DNA of 64,000 bases from Nematostella vectensis (GCF_932526225.1 NC_064048.1:7667015-7731014); one strand, 5' to 3'. Numbered from the stretch's first letter, positions 1-10,221 are shown. Notes: a model not told the origin generated them from the sequence alone. Translations and numbers: made by a program.

Positions 1-420
1 GGCCGTCCACACTAACACGGGTTCGTTCGAGGTCGTATTACTATTTGATATTTCTAGGCCTTTTGTCCACACTAACACACTCTAACACGGAGGTCGGATC
101 CATCGAATCCGGGTACTTTTGAGAACGCTGTTCAAAGTAAATCAAAATGAATCATTATACTTTTGTCCGTTGTGTGGACGGTCGAATCTGTATCAAAATG
201 AAAACGATAAGGCGTCATATCGCAGGCTCGTCTGCTGCTATGAGCAATCGCATGTCATAAAAATTACGTTACGCCGTACCTCAGCGTTTTCTGACGTTTG
301 AATCCGTGTTAGTTTGGACGGCTGGATCCAGGCGAAAACGATAGTGTGTACGCTAATCAAGTGATGCATTTTCGGCGAAACGAATCCGGATACTTTTGAA
401 TTCGTTTTAGTGTTGACGAC
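1..420. repeat. Inverted-repeat debris, possible DNA-transposon end
   Basis: The stretch starts with GGCCGTCCACACTAACACGG. A near inverted copy (ending ...CGTGTTAGTTTGGACGGC) lies near 304-323. Further partial copies of the CACACTAACAC motif lie near 65-90, and a related piece lies near 400. This looks like nested or foldback repeat material whose other part may lie before the window. I see no credible gene here; the short open frames have no family features. Confidence 0.3.
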
Positions 421-1924
421 AACGCATACAATCACACAATCACGAACTTCATACAATCATAAAAAAAAACAATAAACGTCAAAAACTACAAAAACTGCAC
501 ACATAATCAGATCATTTCCCACTACAAGGATCCACAAAGACTATTCGCTGCAAGGAGTTTTAGATTTCGATATAAAAAAAACCCTCTCTTGACCAAAGCA
601 AGTTTAAGTTAGCGGCAATTTCTTGTTTTTGAAGATGACTAATAGTACGTAAGGTAACTTACGGTTTTCGAGTTTGGCGAAAACTGTCAAAGCGGAGAGT
701 TATCTTTGGGATGGGTCTGGACTTTTGCAGCAATTGTGTTTTTCATCAAAAGTTTGAGGCTCACCTTTGGTTGCGGTGAACTTGTCTTCCCTTCGGAAGT
801 CTCCTCCATCTGTATCACATTGCTGAGAATTGACTCCAATTAGTATTAGACTTAGCTTAAAGGAGACAAGAAATTTCTTATCCATGTTGTTTGCTTAGCT
901 TATTTGATTCACAAGTGATCTGTTCATGAGCGAAGTAATATAATGGTAATATTTTAGTATTTTTGTGTTGAATAACTTGTTCAAAAGAATTGCACGCCAT
1001 TGTCATGGTAACCAAAGTCATAAAGATATGAACAAAGTTTTAAAGACAAATAGAAAAGCAATTAATTTTATTGTAGAACAATGCTTGAAGATAAATACTG
1101 TTCTTGTTAACGCCTTAATTTCGTGTGTTGGTGTTAATAGACTCACTGTCGTTCAGAATTGTAAAATTCTTTCTCAGTTTTGGCGAGAGAAGTTTGATGT
1201 CAAACTATGCAATCTCATGTTTCATTAATGGTTGGAAAACATTTCACTCTGGGGGCACAAACAGAGTGATTTGAGCCGATTGAATAAAATCTGCTTAATA
1301 CCTTAAAATAATATAAAAGAATAACCACCATTGTTAAGCAAGCAAAATAATTGCTTTTTGCAGGCACGAACACAGGTGCATGAGATGAAACGAAAAGGGA
1401 GGCAATGAAAATAGACTAAAAAGTTAGATCTTTTTCTGGCAACAAAAACATACATGGTTGGGTCATTTTGTGGACGCGGTAAATCCCGTCCTTTGTATGT
1501 TGTTGGGTATGGAATTTTGGCTCTTTTTCTTCCTCGCTGCTATTATTTATAGTTTAGTAACCCATCGAGAGGTGGACATCATGTGGAGCAAATTAAACGA
1601 GCGACACAGAAAGCTCTGCGCAGGAAGATTAAGTTATTTTGGCATCCACAAAACAGTCAAAATCATGCGGAATAATTAGAAAAATTAACCAGGTTCATTT
1701 AATGACCTCTGATCTTTCAGTGTTGTTTGAACGCCTCACACCTAGCGGATGGAAATGGATTGAAAATATTACTTTTACCGGCAATCACTCAAGTCGGACT
1801 AAAAACCTTTATAATTAAGAAACTATTTATGACTAATGTTTCGACGCCTGAGGAATCCTTAAGTGTGGAGAAAAAAATATGTTTTATGTAGCGAAACTGC
1901 CATCATCGACTCTCACTGACTCTC
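421..1924. other. AT-rich intergenic DNA, no gene seen
   Basis: About 1.5 kb without a convincing coding region. Short open frames (for example near 965-1228 and 1458-1679) are AT-rich, lack recognisable domains and lack splice context. I see no structural RNA and no clear repeat array. Confidence 0.5.
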
Positions 1925-2077
1925 ATTGGCCGTTTTTATACTAGAGACTGCTAAGACGTCTACATGACCTTAGGACGTCCTTAACTTGTAGCGTAAAGTA
2001 GAGAAAAAAAAGCAGACGACTTTGATGTCTGACGGCTAAGACGTCTGAAATTAAGGGCGTCAAAACGATGCCCTTAT

Positions 2078-2326
2078 TGAAGAAAATACTCCTCGATGTT
2101 CAATTGGTTTTATTGACAAAGATGAGGAAGTCCTATGGCAATACAATAAATCAAGGATTATAATTAAACTGAGGATTACAAATAACGGTAACTAGGATAT
2201 AACAAATGAACGCGTAGGACTTACATGAATAATGTTCAAAACAAGATGGCCGGCTGCTCTCTTCTGAGCCGGTCAGCGGTCTTACATAAGACCTAGGCCC
2301 TAGCGGCCAGCGTTACACACTCTTCA
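2078..2326 (-). repeat. Gypsy-1 3' LTR
   Basis: 249 bp, bounded by the inverted ends TGAAGA...TCTTCA. It appears identical to the copy at 6331-6579. Read in element orientation it carries GCCATCTTGTT and, near its end, AGGACTTCCTCAT followed about 50 nt later by the LTR terminus. Confidence 0.93.
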
Positions 2327-2363
2327 TCCCCCCCAGTCCGTGAGTCTATACTAAGTCTAGAGT

Positions 2364-5300
2364 CTATACAAGGCTAGACGAACGGACTCCTGCTACTGTC
2401 CAATTCCCTGTCTCTGGTTCGTAGCGTTTTGGTCGTGTTCTCGCACGAGTTGGCCTTCTAGGTTCAGGGAGTGGCTGCGGGGCCTGAGATGAGGCGTCAG
2501 GCATACAAGAGGATACAGGGTCATTGTTGGCTTGAGTGGTAGGTGGTGTTTCAGCGACGGGTTCAGCGGGTGGAACTGTCTGGTTGCACTCTGTGGGTAT
2601 GACGGGATGGCTACCGTGTGAGAGTTGGGTGGTGACGTGAGGATTGCCCGTCAATGGTCCACTGCCTGTGGGAGGCGACGGTGAGCTGTTAAGTGTGGGT
2701 TGACACTCTGGAGATCTGGGTGGAGGTGGTGGCGTCCTGTACTGATGGTCTGGGGTGTATGCACGAAGGAACCGACGATTACGCAGGGTCAACCGTCCTG
2801 AGCCATCCACCTTTATCCTGTATTGGTCGTGGCCTGGCGACTCCACTACCATGCCTGAGCGGTCCCATTTGTTCGGGTGTGGGCCCTGCTGGTTCTGGAT
2901 GAAGACCCTTTCACCTAGCTTCAGAGGTCGAAGTGGTTTGGAGTGGCTCGTCAATGATTCGGTGGTACGTGATATGCGGGTCCGAAGGGCATCTTCCTTT
3001 GCCGCCCATGCTTGCCGCCACAGGGGTCGGATGTGTGGATTAGAGAACTTCTCTAGTCGATTGACGAACATGAGGGAGTCTCGAAGGGGTCGACCGAATA
3101 TGATTTGGGCTGGTGAAAGGTCGCAGTCCCGGTCCGGTGTGTTTCGTAGCTGTAACATGGCACGCAGGAAGCGATCGTTATCAAGGCTGCCGTTAGGACC
3201 AGTATTGGACATCAGGAGACGTTTAGCTGTTTTGACTGCCACTTCTGCTCTCCCGTTGGATTGTGGGAAGCCGACAGAAGACAGGCGGTGTTTGATCCCC
3301 CAAAGTCGGAGAAAGGTCTCGGTGCCGCCTGCTGTGAACTCTGGTCCGCCATCGCTTGATATCTCTGTTGGCACGCCAAAGGTGGCGAAGAATGCTCGGA
3401 GGTGACGGACCAGGCCAGCGGAGCCCCCTAGGTCAGTACCTGCGGTGGAGCTGAGGACCTCCACCCATCCAGAGAGCCGGTCTCCGACAACTAGGTAGTG
3501 GCGGCCACCAAAGTCGAAGAAGTCAGCGTAGACAGCCTCGAACGGGGTAGATGGCGGAGAGGTCGGGAGGGGCGGTGTGGCCGCTTGTGACGGGGCGTTG
3601 CGGTTGCAATCTGTGCATCCGTCTCTGGTGCCCTGAATGTCCCGTGACATCCCCGGCCAGAAGACAATGGCACGCGCTTGCTGCTCCATAGTAGAGGCTC
3701 CTTGATGTGCAGCGTGTAAGTGCTGGAGGACCCGTTTGCGGAGGGACATGGGCACAACCACACGGTCGTTGAGTAGTAGAACGCCATCCTGTGCATATAT
3801 CGACTCACAGAGATGTCCGAGACTTGAAAGCGCCGGGTCGTTAGGGTCAACAACAACATCTTGTTCAATGAGGCGTAGGAGGTGACCTAGGCATGGGTCC
3901 GTAGCAGTCTCTTGTGCGAGGATCGGCCACGAGATGGCCCCAAGATCATGTGCGTCGTTCCTGATGGAGGCCATGAGGGCCGACTCAACCATGTCCGGTA
4001 CACTAGGAGTTGAAGTTGCGAGACTGTTAGTTGAGCCTGATGGGGATGGGTGTCTTGATGTGGCGTCAGCCGCCTGGTTACTTTTTCCCGGTCGATGGGT
4101 GATGGTGAAGCGCCACGGGAGGGTACGCTGCTTTAACCTGAACAGACGGGAGTTGGTGATCTCATCGAGGGTGCGATCGCCGAAGATTTTGACTAGAGGC
4201 TTGTGGTCGGTGACTACCACAAGGTTGTCGCAACCCTGTGTGAAGTACCGGGTTTGCTCGAGACCCCAGGCAACGGCCAGGGCCTCTCCCTCGATGGCTG
4301 CGTAACGTTGTTCGGCTGGGGAGAGGAAGCGTGAGCCAGCCAGAGTGATCCGCCATCCTCCTGGGCAGCAGTCAGGTATACCAGAGGGGCAGCTACAGTG
4401 TTGCTGGAGGAGGAAATAACCAATACCTCTTCGGGACCAGTCGGGGCGAAGGCAGGTGCGCCTCTGCATGTCGTAGATTTCCACGCCCTCGCGGATTGCC
4501 TGAACAATGGCTTCTTTGGACTCTTGGAAGGCAGACTCCAGGTAAGGTGACCAGGTGAATTTGCACCGTGGGCTTAGGAATGGCTTAAACGGCGCCATGG
4601 TCTCGCGCAATTGGGCGTAGTTGGCCACCTGGTTGACCAGACCGAACCAGCTTCTGATGTCTGTCGTCGATTCAGGAGTGGGGAAATCACGGATGGCATC
4701 CAGGTACTTAGGGAGTGGCTCTATGGTTGAGTCGGACACCCTAAAGCCGGCGAAGTCCACGCACTTTTCGGCGAACTGAAATTTGTCGGGGTTCAGTACT
4801 ATACCGGACTGGCCTACGCATGTAAGGAAGTCGATGGATCGCCACCAGTGTTGTTCTAGGTCAGTATCATAATGGATTGTGTCGTCCACACACCGCTCTT
4901 TGCGCTCGAAGGCTGATAGGATAGCATCGAAACGACGGTTGTAGCCATCCCCTGACGAGAGGAATCCTTGTGGTGCCCTGGTGTAGCGCCAGCGCCCGAA
5001 GGGCGTAATGAAAGTGGTCAGGTGTCGATCTGCCTCGCGTAAGGGAACGCTGTGATAGCCGTTCCAAGCGTCGGTGACGGTCTTCCAGGTGTCCTTCGGA
5101 ATTCGGCGGGCGAGGTGGAAGGGAGACTCCATGGCAAAAGTCTCGCGCTGGCAGAATTTGTTTAGTGGCGAGAGATCCACAGTCCGGCGCGGTGAGCCGT
5201 CGTGCTTCCGGGTCACAACCATGCGGTGGCACCATGTGACAGGTTCCCCGTAAGGCACTCGTTCGATGACACCAAGGGCCTCGTCCCGGAGAAGGTCGTC

Positions 5301-6314
5301 GTATACCTTTTGCTGCCAGTGAAGAGGGATGGTGGCCGGGGTGTGGCACGCTCTGGGTGTGGCTGCTGGGTCTACATGTATCTCGATGGCGGACTGTTGA
5401 CTTTTGGCTGGTTGTCGCCTTTTGCGCCTACGGGCTCTGTAGCAATCGATGCATACCTGATGAGGTTTGGAATTCCAGCCCCGAGATCCTTCTGAGAAGA
5501 CGTGAAATGACACTTTACAATCAGGACAGGAGGCCTGTCGTGATTTCTCTGCTGCGCTTGGTGACTGGTCTGAGGGTGGCGTGTTTTTGTTACGCTGGAA
5601 GGACGACATCGCGGACAGGGTTGAAGACGGTAGGGCGTTTCGAGCCATCTCTTTACTCTCCACCGAGGCAATGACGTCATTAATTGGGTTGGTCAAGATA
5701 TCTGTAATGCCCAGAGTCTCACGCCTTATGTCTGAGTCGTAAATGCCATTTAAAAGGACGTCGCGTATGATGTGGTCGGTGTAGTCAACGGGTTGGCCAC
5801 ACGCACATGCTGCTGTGTATGCGCACGTTTCCGCTTTTCCCCGCACCCTGGCTGCGAATGCACGAAAGGTTTCGTCCCGTTCCTGTTTTAACTGGAGCAG
5901 CTCGGTACGGAGGACACATGTAGCGATAGGAATGACAGCTAGCGAGCGCATGGCTGCGGTCAAATCTTGCAAGGGCAACGAGGTGGCTCCTGGGTTGGCT
6001 TTCAGTAGGCTGTCCCCGAGGTCAGGGCCGGCACACTGGAACAGTTGGAAAGGCGCCTGGGCGTCAGTGATGCCAGATCCAGAACGGAAAACCCCCCATC
6101 GGCGCATGAATATGTTCCATTCCTCGATAGAGATCCCTATGTCCACTTTGGGTCGGTCGAGTTTCGGGCCTCGGGCCGGCGGTGGGGCAGTAGGAGCGGG
6201 AGGTAGTGCTTGATGTGCGAGGCCGTGGTTATTTAGTAACGCTACGGCGATTGCATCAGAGACATCCTGTGTTTTGAAGTCACAGTTGGGTACCGAACAT
6301 TCGACGATCACCAT
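2364..6314 (-). CDS. Gypsy-1 Gag-Pol polyprotein (no protease recognised)
   Basis: A single frame encodes Gag, reverse transcriptase, RNase H and integrase. The frame is open from 6356, but the first 14 codons lie in or beside the LTR, so I take the ATG at 6312-6314 (CACCATGATAATG on the plus strand). In the 1330-codon numbering, an N-terminal C2H2-like finger (C20/C25...H44/H48) opens Gag. Paired cysteines follow near 277-305. RT has the catalytic CVDD at 489-492, RNase H spans about 635-720 with TDHKPL, and integrase has an HHCC finger near 880 and the D, D, E residues near YADFF, SSDGG and NGRAE. The tail is proline-rich. No D-S/T-G protease motif is visible between the basic stretch near 307-320 and RT at about 340, although autonomous elements normally have one. 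This may be an internal deletion or a very divergent protease. No frameshift or stop was seen. Confidence 0.9.
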   Translation of the reverse strand: MVIVECSVPNCDFKTQDVSDAIAVALLNNHGLAHQALPPAPTAPPPARGPKLDRPKVDIGISIEEWNIFMRRWGVFRSGSGITDAQAPFQLFQCAGPDLGDSLLKANPGATSLPLQDLTAAMRSLAVIPIATCVLRTELLQLKQERDETFRAFAARVRGKAETCAYTAACACGQPVDYTDHIIRDVLLNGIYDSDIRRETLGITDILTNPINDVIASVESKEMARNALPSSTLSAMSSFQRNKNTPPSDQSPSAAEKSRQASCPDCKVSFHVFSEGSRGWNSKPHQVCIDCYRARRRKRRQPAKSQQSAIEIHVDPAATPRACHTPATIPLHWQQKVYDDLLRDEALGVIERVPYGEPVTWCHRMVVTRKHDGSPRRTVDLSPLNKFCQRETFAMESPFHLARRIPKDTWKTVTDAWNGYHSVPLREADRHLTTFITPFGRWRYTRAPQGFLSSGDGYNRRFDAILSAFERKERCVDDTIHYDTDLEQHWWRSIDFLTCVGQSGIVLNPDKFQFAEKCVDFAGFRVSDSTIEPLPKYLDAIRDFPTPESTTDIRSWFGLVNQVANYAQLRETMAPFKPFLSPRCKFTWSPYLESAFQESKEAIVQAIREGVEIYDMQRRTCLRPDWSRRGIGYFLLQQHCSCPSGIPDCCPGGWRITLAGSRFLSPAEQRYAAIEGEALAVAWGLEQTRYFTQGCDNLVVVTDHKPLVKIFGDRTLDEITNSRLFRLKQRTLPWRFTITHRPGKSNQAADATSRHPSPSGSTNSLATSTPSVPDMVESALMASIRNDAHDLGAISWPILAQETATDPCLGHLLRLIEQDVVVDPNDPALSSLGHLCESIYAQDGVLLLNDRVVVPMSLRKRVLQHLHAAHQGASTMEQQARAIVFWPGMSRDIQGTRDGCTDCNRNAPSQAATPPLPTSPPSTPFEAVYADFFDFGGRHYLVVGDRLSGWVEVLSSTAGTDLGGSAGLVRHLRAFFATFGVPTEISSDGGPEFTAGGTETFLRLWGIKHRLSSVGFPQSNGRAEVAVKTAKRLLMSNTGPNGSLDNDRFLRAMLQLRNTPDRDCDLSPAQIIFGRPLRDSLMFVNRLEKFSNPHIRPLWRQAWAAKEDALRTRISRTTESLTSHSKPLRPLKLGERVFIQNQQGPHPNKWDRSGMVVESPGHDQYRIKVDGSGRLTLRNRRFLRAYTPDHQYRTPPPPPRSPECQPTLNSSPSPPTGSGPLTGNPHVTTQLSHGSHPVIPTECNQTVPPAEPVAETPPTTQANNDPVSSCMPDASSQAPQPLPEPRRPTRARTRPKRYEPETGNWTVAGVRSSSLV

Positions 6315-6320
6315 GATAAT

Positions 6321-6331
6321 GACTTCCTCAT
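6321..6331 (-). promoter_or_regulatory. Gypsy-1 candidate self-priming primer-binding site
   Basis: Read on the minus strand, the bases just inside the 5' LTR are TGAGGAAGTC. They are the exact complement of GACTTCCTCA inside the LTR (plus 6375-6385, an 11-nt match counting the LTR edge). Tf1/sushi-type elements prime by pairing the first ~11 nt of their mRNA with such a site. No TGG tRNA-complement motif begins here. Function is inferred. Confidence 0.5.
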
Positions 6332-6579
6332 GAAGAAAATACTCCTCGATGTTCAATTGGTTTTATTGACAAAGATGAGGAAGTCCTATGGCAATACAAT
6401 AAATCAAGGATTATAATTAAACTGAGGATTACAAATAACGGTAACTAGGATATAACAAATGAACGCGTAGGACTTACATGAATAATGTTCAAAACAAGAT
6501 GGCCGGCTGCTCTCTTCTGAGCCGGTCAGCGGTCTTACATAAGACCTAGGCCCTAGCGGCCAGCGTTACACACTCTTCA
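6331..6579 (-). repeat. Gypsy-1 5' LTR
   Basis: 249 bp, matching the left LTR without a visible difference. It should contain the promoter for the minus-strand element. If self-priming applies, transcription would start near 6385, giving an R-U5 of about 55 nt. Confidence 0.93.
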
Positions 6580-7096
6580 CTTATCTTCGACCTTATTTCG
6601 CGAGACGACTTTGTCGTCTGATATAAAGACGAGACGGCCTAAAACATACGGCCATATTAACATGAAACCGAGGTAAAGCCGAGTTTAGACAACACATCTC
6701 TAGGCCCATTCGCACTCCTTACATGTCTTGGTTTCTTACTAAGAGAAACGCCACATATGGCCATCGCTTGCACAGCTAGCATCTCATCTTCAAGATCAAA
6801 AAGCATCAATTTTCTTGTTCTTTTACGGTGTCCAGAAAAGAGATGCAGCTGCAGGTCTGCAGCTTTTTTTCTTCTTTTCGAAATTTGCTGAGAAAAATGA
6901 AGCATTTCGGCGCGAAAACCTAAACAAAAAAAGACTTCCCCGCGTAATGATCGTGCTGGGACCCAGTTCCCAATCGTGTTTTCTCACCAAAGGCCCTCTT
7001 ATGGCCGTCACGCTTTTATACCAGACGTCCTTACCTTTTTGCGATAAGGTCATCTTCTAGACGTCTAAGTCTTCTTCTAGTATAAAAACGGCCATT

Positions 7097-8084
7097 CATT
7101 TTAAACATGTTAAAATTCGAAACGAGAGTTGATGAGATTTGCGCCGTTTGATAGCGGGAATGAGAGTATTTCGATCAGCTTTTCACAAAAAGTAAAATTT
7201 TACGTGTAATTCCCGGTTCAGTGATGAATCGAGAAGTCAAATAATTATTTTGAAAAAAAGGGATCACTTTCATCAATTCTCAAAGACCGTTTGATCGCAA
7301 TCCTGTGAGAGCTAGAAAGAGTAGGACTATCAACGACTCTCGCCAACTCTCATCTCCGTTTGATCGAGGCTTTAGTATTTTATATAAGCGGTTCGGCTCT
7401 AAACCTATTGCAAAATCATAATACAATCTATTATACTCCTAGTATTTCAATAACGCTTTACTCGATAGGAAATCATTGTATCTAGCCTGCAGTTCTTCAT
7501 GGGTAGCGTTTGTATAGATGAATCCTATGAACAAGGATTTTACAGTTTTTAAAGCATAGAAATCCTTTCATTTACGCCTATTTATTTCATACCCATGAAC
7601 CACTGCGGGCTAAAATTCATGGATAAACAAAATAACCGTGTCTCGCAAGTCGTCAAGTTATTCTGACGCAAGACCGCTTGTGAGGTACAAACTACAAGAA
7701 GAGAAGAGAGCGTGACAATAAAACAATAATAGATTCTGTTGAATTCATTATATCATCATATTATCATAATCTACCGTGACATGAATAATTACAAAGGAAA
7801 AACAGAAACGTGCAATATGGCGGTCATCAGAACTTCCTTAGGATGCAGCAATAACCCAACGTTAAAAAGCAACAACTCAATATAATTCACGCCAAAAGCA
7901 CCGTGAATCTATTCAGATGAAACAAGAAGGCTGCAAATTTTTATTTTTCGTTTGCTGTGATTATTCATAAAGACGAAAAGTTATTCTAACGAACTTTGAT
8001 GATAACTTTCTTGGATACTATAGTTAACTCAAGCACGTTTTAGGTACATTTTGGAGGGAACGAAGATTCAGTTCGATTCAGAAG
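7097..8084. other. Intergenic region upstream of the glycosyltransferase
   Basis: No coding region recognised. Direct repeats of CGTTTGATCG-type words occur near 7290-7370. A TATATAAG box lies near 7380-7387, which could be a core promoter about 700 bp upstream of the glycosyltransferase start, but no transcript evidence is available. The rest is AT-rich. Confidence 0.4.
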
Positions 8085-9116
8085 ATGGTGCACAGGCTGG
8101 AAGAGTTAACCGAGCAGCATTCCGCAAAATGCTGTACATCTTCGACTTACAAATCCATCTTCTATTTCGTGGCGATATTGGCGACGATTCATTTTATTCT
8201 TCTAGTACTTTGGTACAGGCATCCGGCATTGATTGACAGTATTGGAATAACACCAAGGAATAATTCACAGATTTTTTCCCCGAGGATAACAGGTAACGTT
8301 TTTCTGATCATTTTAATCAACACTATTCCGAAGAACGTTGAGCGGCGAATGACGCTTCGTAAGACGTGGGTTGGAACAGCTAATGGCGGACCAATGACTT
8401 CAAATCTTGACCTGAAAGTTCATAGAGATTTGGGAGTTTATTGCGTTTTCATGGTAGCGGTGTCCGATGTCTTATCAGATAACAAAAAACTTCATAACGA
8501 AGCGGCGAGATATAATGATATTCTCCGCATAAACACAGTGGAATCGTACAGAAACATGATCACAAAAGTATGGGGAGGCTATGAATGGGCTTTCAAATTG
8601 AATCCCCGATTCTTCATGAAAACGGATGATGATATTTACGTGGATTTGCCTCACTTGGTTCACTGGCTGCATGATCCGTCTTTACCGCGGAAATTATACG
8701 CGGGCTGGGTCCTTCACCACGGAAGAGTGATGAGAAACCCAGGGAATGACTGGTACGTGAGTCATGCGGATTTCCATGAAAGGTATTACCCAGATTACTG
8801 CATCGGTCCTTTCTACGTTCTCTCTGGCAGTCTTCTAGGAAATATTCTCACGAACAAGAAAAATGTCAAAATGTTTAATGTGGAGGACGCATATCTTGGT
8901 GTTCTGTTGAGGTATTTGCATGTGTCGCCTTTGAATGTAGGGAAGACTTTTGTCTGGGAACCGAGACTTCCGAGTATGTTACCCAACTGGGAGAATGAGA
9001 AATTTTCTGAAGTTATTTGCCTTGGAGAGAGATTGACCGATAAGTTGCTTAGGTATATTCATTTGAAGTATGAGTATATTCACAAGACTGCGGAATACAA
9101 GTATATATCTGGCTAG
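8085..9116 (+). CDS. GT31 beta-1,3-galactosyltransferase-like protein
   Basis: This encodes a probable Golgi type II membrane glycosyltransferase of family GT31, which adds Gal or GlcNAc in beta-1,3 linkage from UDP-sugars. A membrane anchor lies at residues 24-44 after a short cytoplasmic tail. The stem is followed by RRMTLRKTW (87-95), the family's first conserved block. The metal-binding DDD is in KTDDDIYV (179-186), a YPDYCIGPFYVLSG block is at 235-248, and EDAYLG is at 267-272. The length (343 aa) is normal for the family. The start at 8085 has a good context (AAGATGG) and places the anchor correctly. The gene is a single exon, as in many GT31 genes. Donor and acceptor specificity cannot be read from the sequence. 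The nearest neighbour, a GPCR about 1.1 kb downstream, is unrelated. Confidence 0.85.
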   Translation: MVHRLEELTEQHSAKCCTSSTYKSIFYFVAILATIHFILLVLWYRHPALIDSIGITPRNNSQIFSPRITGNVFLIILINTIPKNVERRMTLRKTWVGTANGGPMTSNLDLKVHRDLGVYCVFMVAVSDVLSDNKKLHNEAARYNDILRINTVESYRNMITKVWGGYEWAFKLNPRFFMKTDDDIYVDLPHLVHWLHDPSLPRKLYAGWVLHHGRVMRNPGNDWYVSHADFHERYYPDYCIGPFYVLSGSLLGNILTNKKNVKMFNVEDAYLGVLLRYLHVSPLNVGKTFVWEPRLPSMLPNWENEKFSEVICLGERLTDKLLRYIHLKYEYIHKTAEYKYISG

Positions 9117-9518
9117 ATCCGTGGTATAGGATACCTTGTATATACCTTGTATATATAGTATACCTTGTACTTATCCGTGTTGCTATGCATTTATCCCTTT
9201 TCTTATGAAATTTATAACAACTACTTGCTAATTGAAAAGATAATACATTATAAGTGATTGCTTATTGCAATAGAAAAAGCACTTGCTATGGACTTAAAGA
9301 CTTTACTGTTTTTTTTATAGTTTTTTTTTTTTTTGGGGGGGGGGGGGGGGGTTGGAAGGTAGGGGGTTGGAGGGTAGGGGGTTGTGGGGGCAGATATTCA
9401 ACTTTTGGCAGAGGGGTACATTTGTGTTCTCTCTGACCACCCCCCCTCCCACCTCCCACCCCAGCTATACGCTTACTCGTATCCCATTGGCTAAAAAATT
9501 AAAAGCAATTGCCGCTTC
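9117..9518. other. Intergenic DNA with T/G homopolymer and G-rich tract
   Basis: After the glycosyltransferase stop there are TATA-type short repeats (9125-9165). Then comes a long T run followed by a run of about 18 G and several GGGGG blocks (about 9318-9390), and a matching C-rich stretch near 9438-9462. The G blocks could form a quadruplex. No gene is seen. Confidence 0.6.
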
Positions 9519-9776
9519 GTGTGGATTGGGCGAAACATTTTGCAAAACGATGCCTTGCAGCAGGATAAAGTGTTTTTCAAGCAAAGGCTGCGACACATCG
9601 AATTTCAATGTTGGTTGGGCGAAATATTCAATGACTCCAAAAAGCCCGGTCAAAAAAACAAACTTAGAACTTATAGAACTTTCAAAGCGACGACATACGA
9701 TTTTGAGACATACCTTTCCAACATTCAAAACCCCAACCACCGAAAAGCCCTCACCCGCCAAGATGCAAGGGTATAA
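9519..9776 (+). pseudogene. Non-LTR retrotransposon ORF2 C-terminal fragment
   Basis: An open stretch contains NKLRTYRTFK, then FETYL, then NHRKALTR. This resembles the segment after the reverse transcriptase in cnidarian LINE ORF2 proteins, where K-L-R-T-Y, a YL block and an R-x-A-L-T block recur before a zinc-finger tail. The RT core is missing upstream and the tail is missing downstream, so it is a relic. Family assignment is from memory. Confidence 0.45.
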
Positions 9777-10221
9777 TATGTTAACATATGATAAAAATTA
9801 ACAACTTTTCCAACATACCATTGGCAAAGTATGGAAAATTTTGACGATCGTTGATCGTTCAGGAGTATGGCAAGTAAAAGCAACTATAGGTCTGGAAACT
9901 CTTATAGTTGCCAATAGCAACTGTTCCATCTAGATAACCTTTCTTCAACTGTTTTAATTTTGTCAGATTTTTTTTTTGTTTGAACAAAGGAATTCTTAAT
10001 TATACTGAAGGAAATGCAATGACAGCTGCTTATATTCCAGCTGTTTCGTTCTGCACATTTGCAATAATCATCTTCCATCTGAACATCCGATAACACGAGC
10101 GCACAAGAAAGAAGAAGATAAAACAAAATATAAGTGGTGCACGAAAATTGAGCCTACTTAAAAAAAATCTGGGTTACAGATTTTATAGATGGCGAGATGA
10201 AAGAAAGATCAGCTTAGAGCG
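9777..10221. other. AT-rich spacer upstream of the GPCR
   Basis: No gene recognised. Near 9880-9920 there is an inverted pair built on CAACTATAG / CTTATAGTTG. The GPCR start follows a purine-rich stretch. Confidence 0.4.

Larger units (their letters stand above)
2078..6579 (-). mobile_element. Gypsy-1: complete Ty3/gypsy LTR retrotransposon
   Basis: Two 249-bp LTRs starting TGAAGA and ending TCTTCA bound a single gag-pol ORF. I found no difference between the LTRs by eye, which implies a very recent insertion. The 5-bp target duplication CTTAT is at 2073-2077 and 6580-6584. The polypurine tract (minus strand, GGGGGGGA) abuts the 3' LTR at 2327-2334. The first interior bases do not begin TGG as for a usual tRNA primer site, so self-priming is possible (see the primer-site entry). 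The element sits inside a small DNA transposon. By domain order RT-RNaseH-integrase it is Ty3/gypsy-like. No chromodomain and no envelope gene were recognised. Confidence 0.93.
1928..7093. mobile_element. Small TIR DNA transposon (MITE-like), split by Gypsy-1
   Basis: The left end (1928-1972) begins GGCCGTTTTTATACTAG. The right end (7045-7093) is its imperfect inverted complement, ending CTAGTATAAAAACGGCC. ATT flanks both sides (1925-1927 and 7094-7096), giving a possible 3-bp target duplication. Without the 4.5-kb retrotransposon and its 5-bp duplication, the element would be roughly 660 bp, too short for a transposase, so it is probably non-autonomous. The interior is rich in GACGTC-type palindromic words. 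The superfamily is not assigned. Confidence 0.5.

Noticed and set aside
2693..5674. Several plus-strand and out-of-frame open frames across Gypsy-1
   Set aside because: They overlap the 1330-codon gag-pol frame antisense or out of frame, have no domains, and are shadows of its GC-rich coding sequence.
6657..7060. Small overlapping frames right of Gypsy-1
   Set aside because: They lie in the interior of the small DNA transposon, are AT-rich, and show no transposase motifs.
8475..8672. Minus-strand frame inside the glycosyltransferase
   Set aside because: Antisense shadow of a well-supported GT31 coding region.
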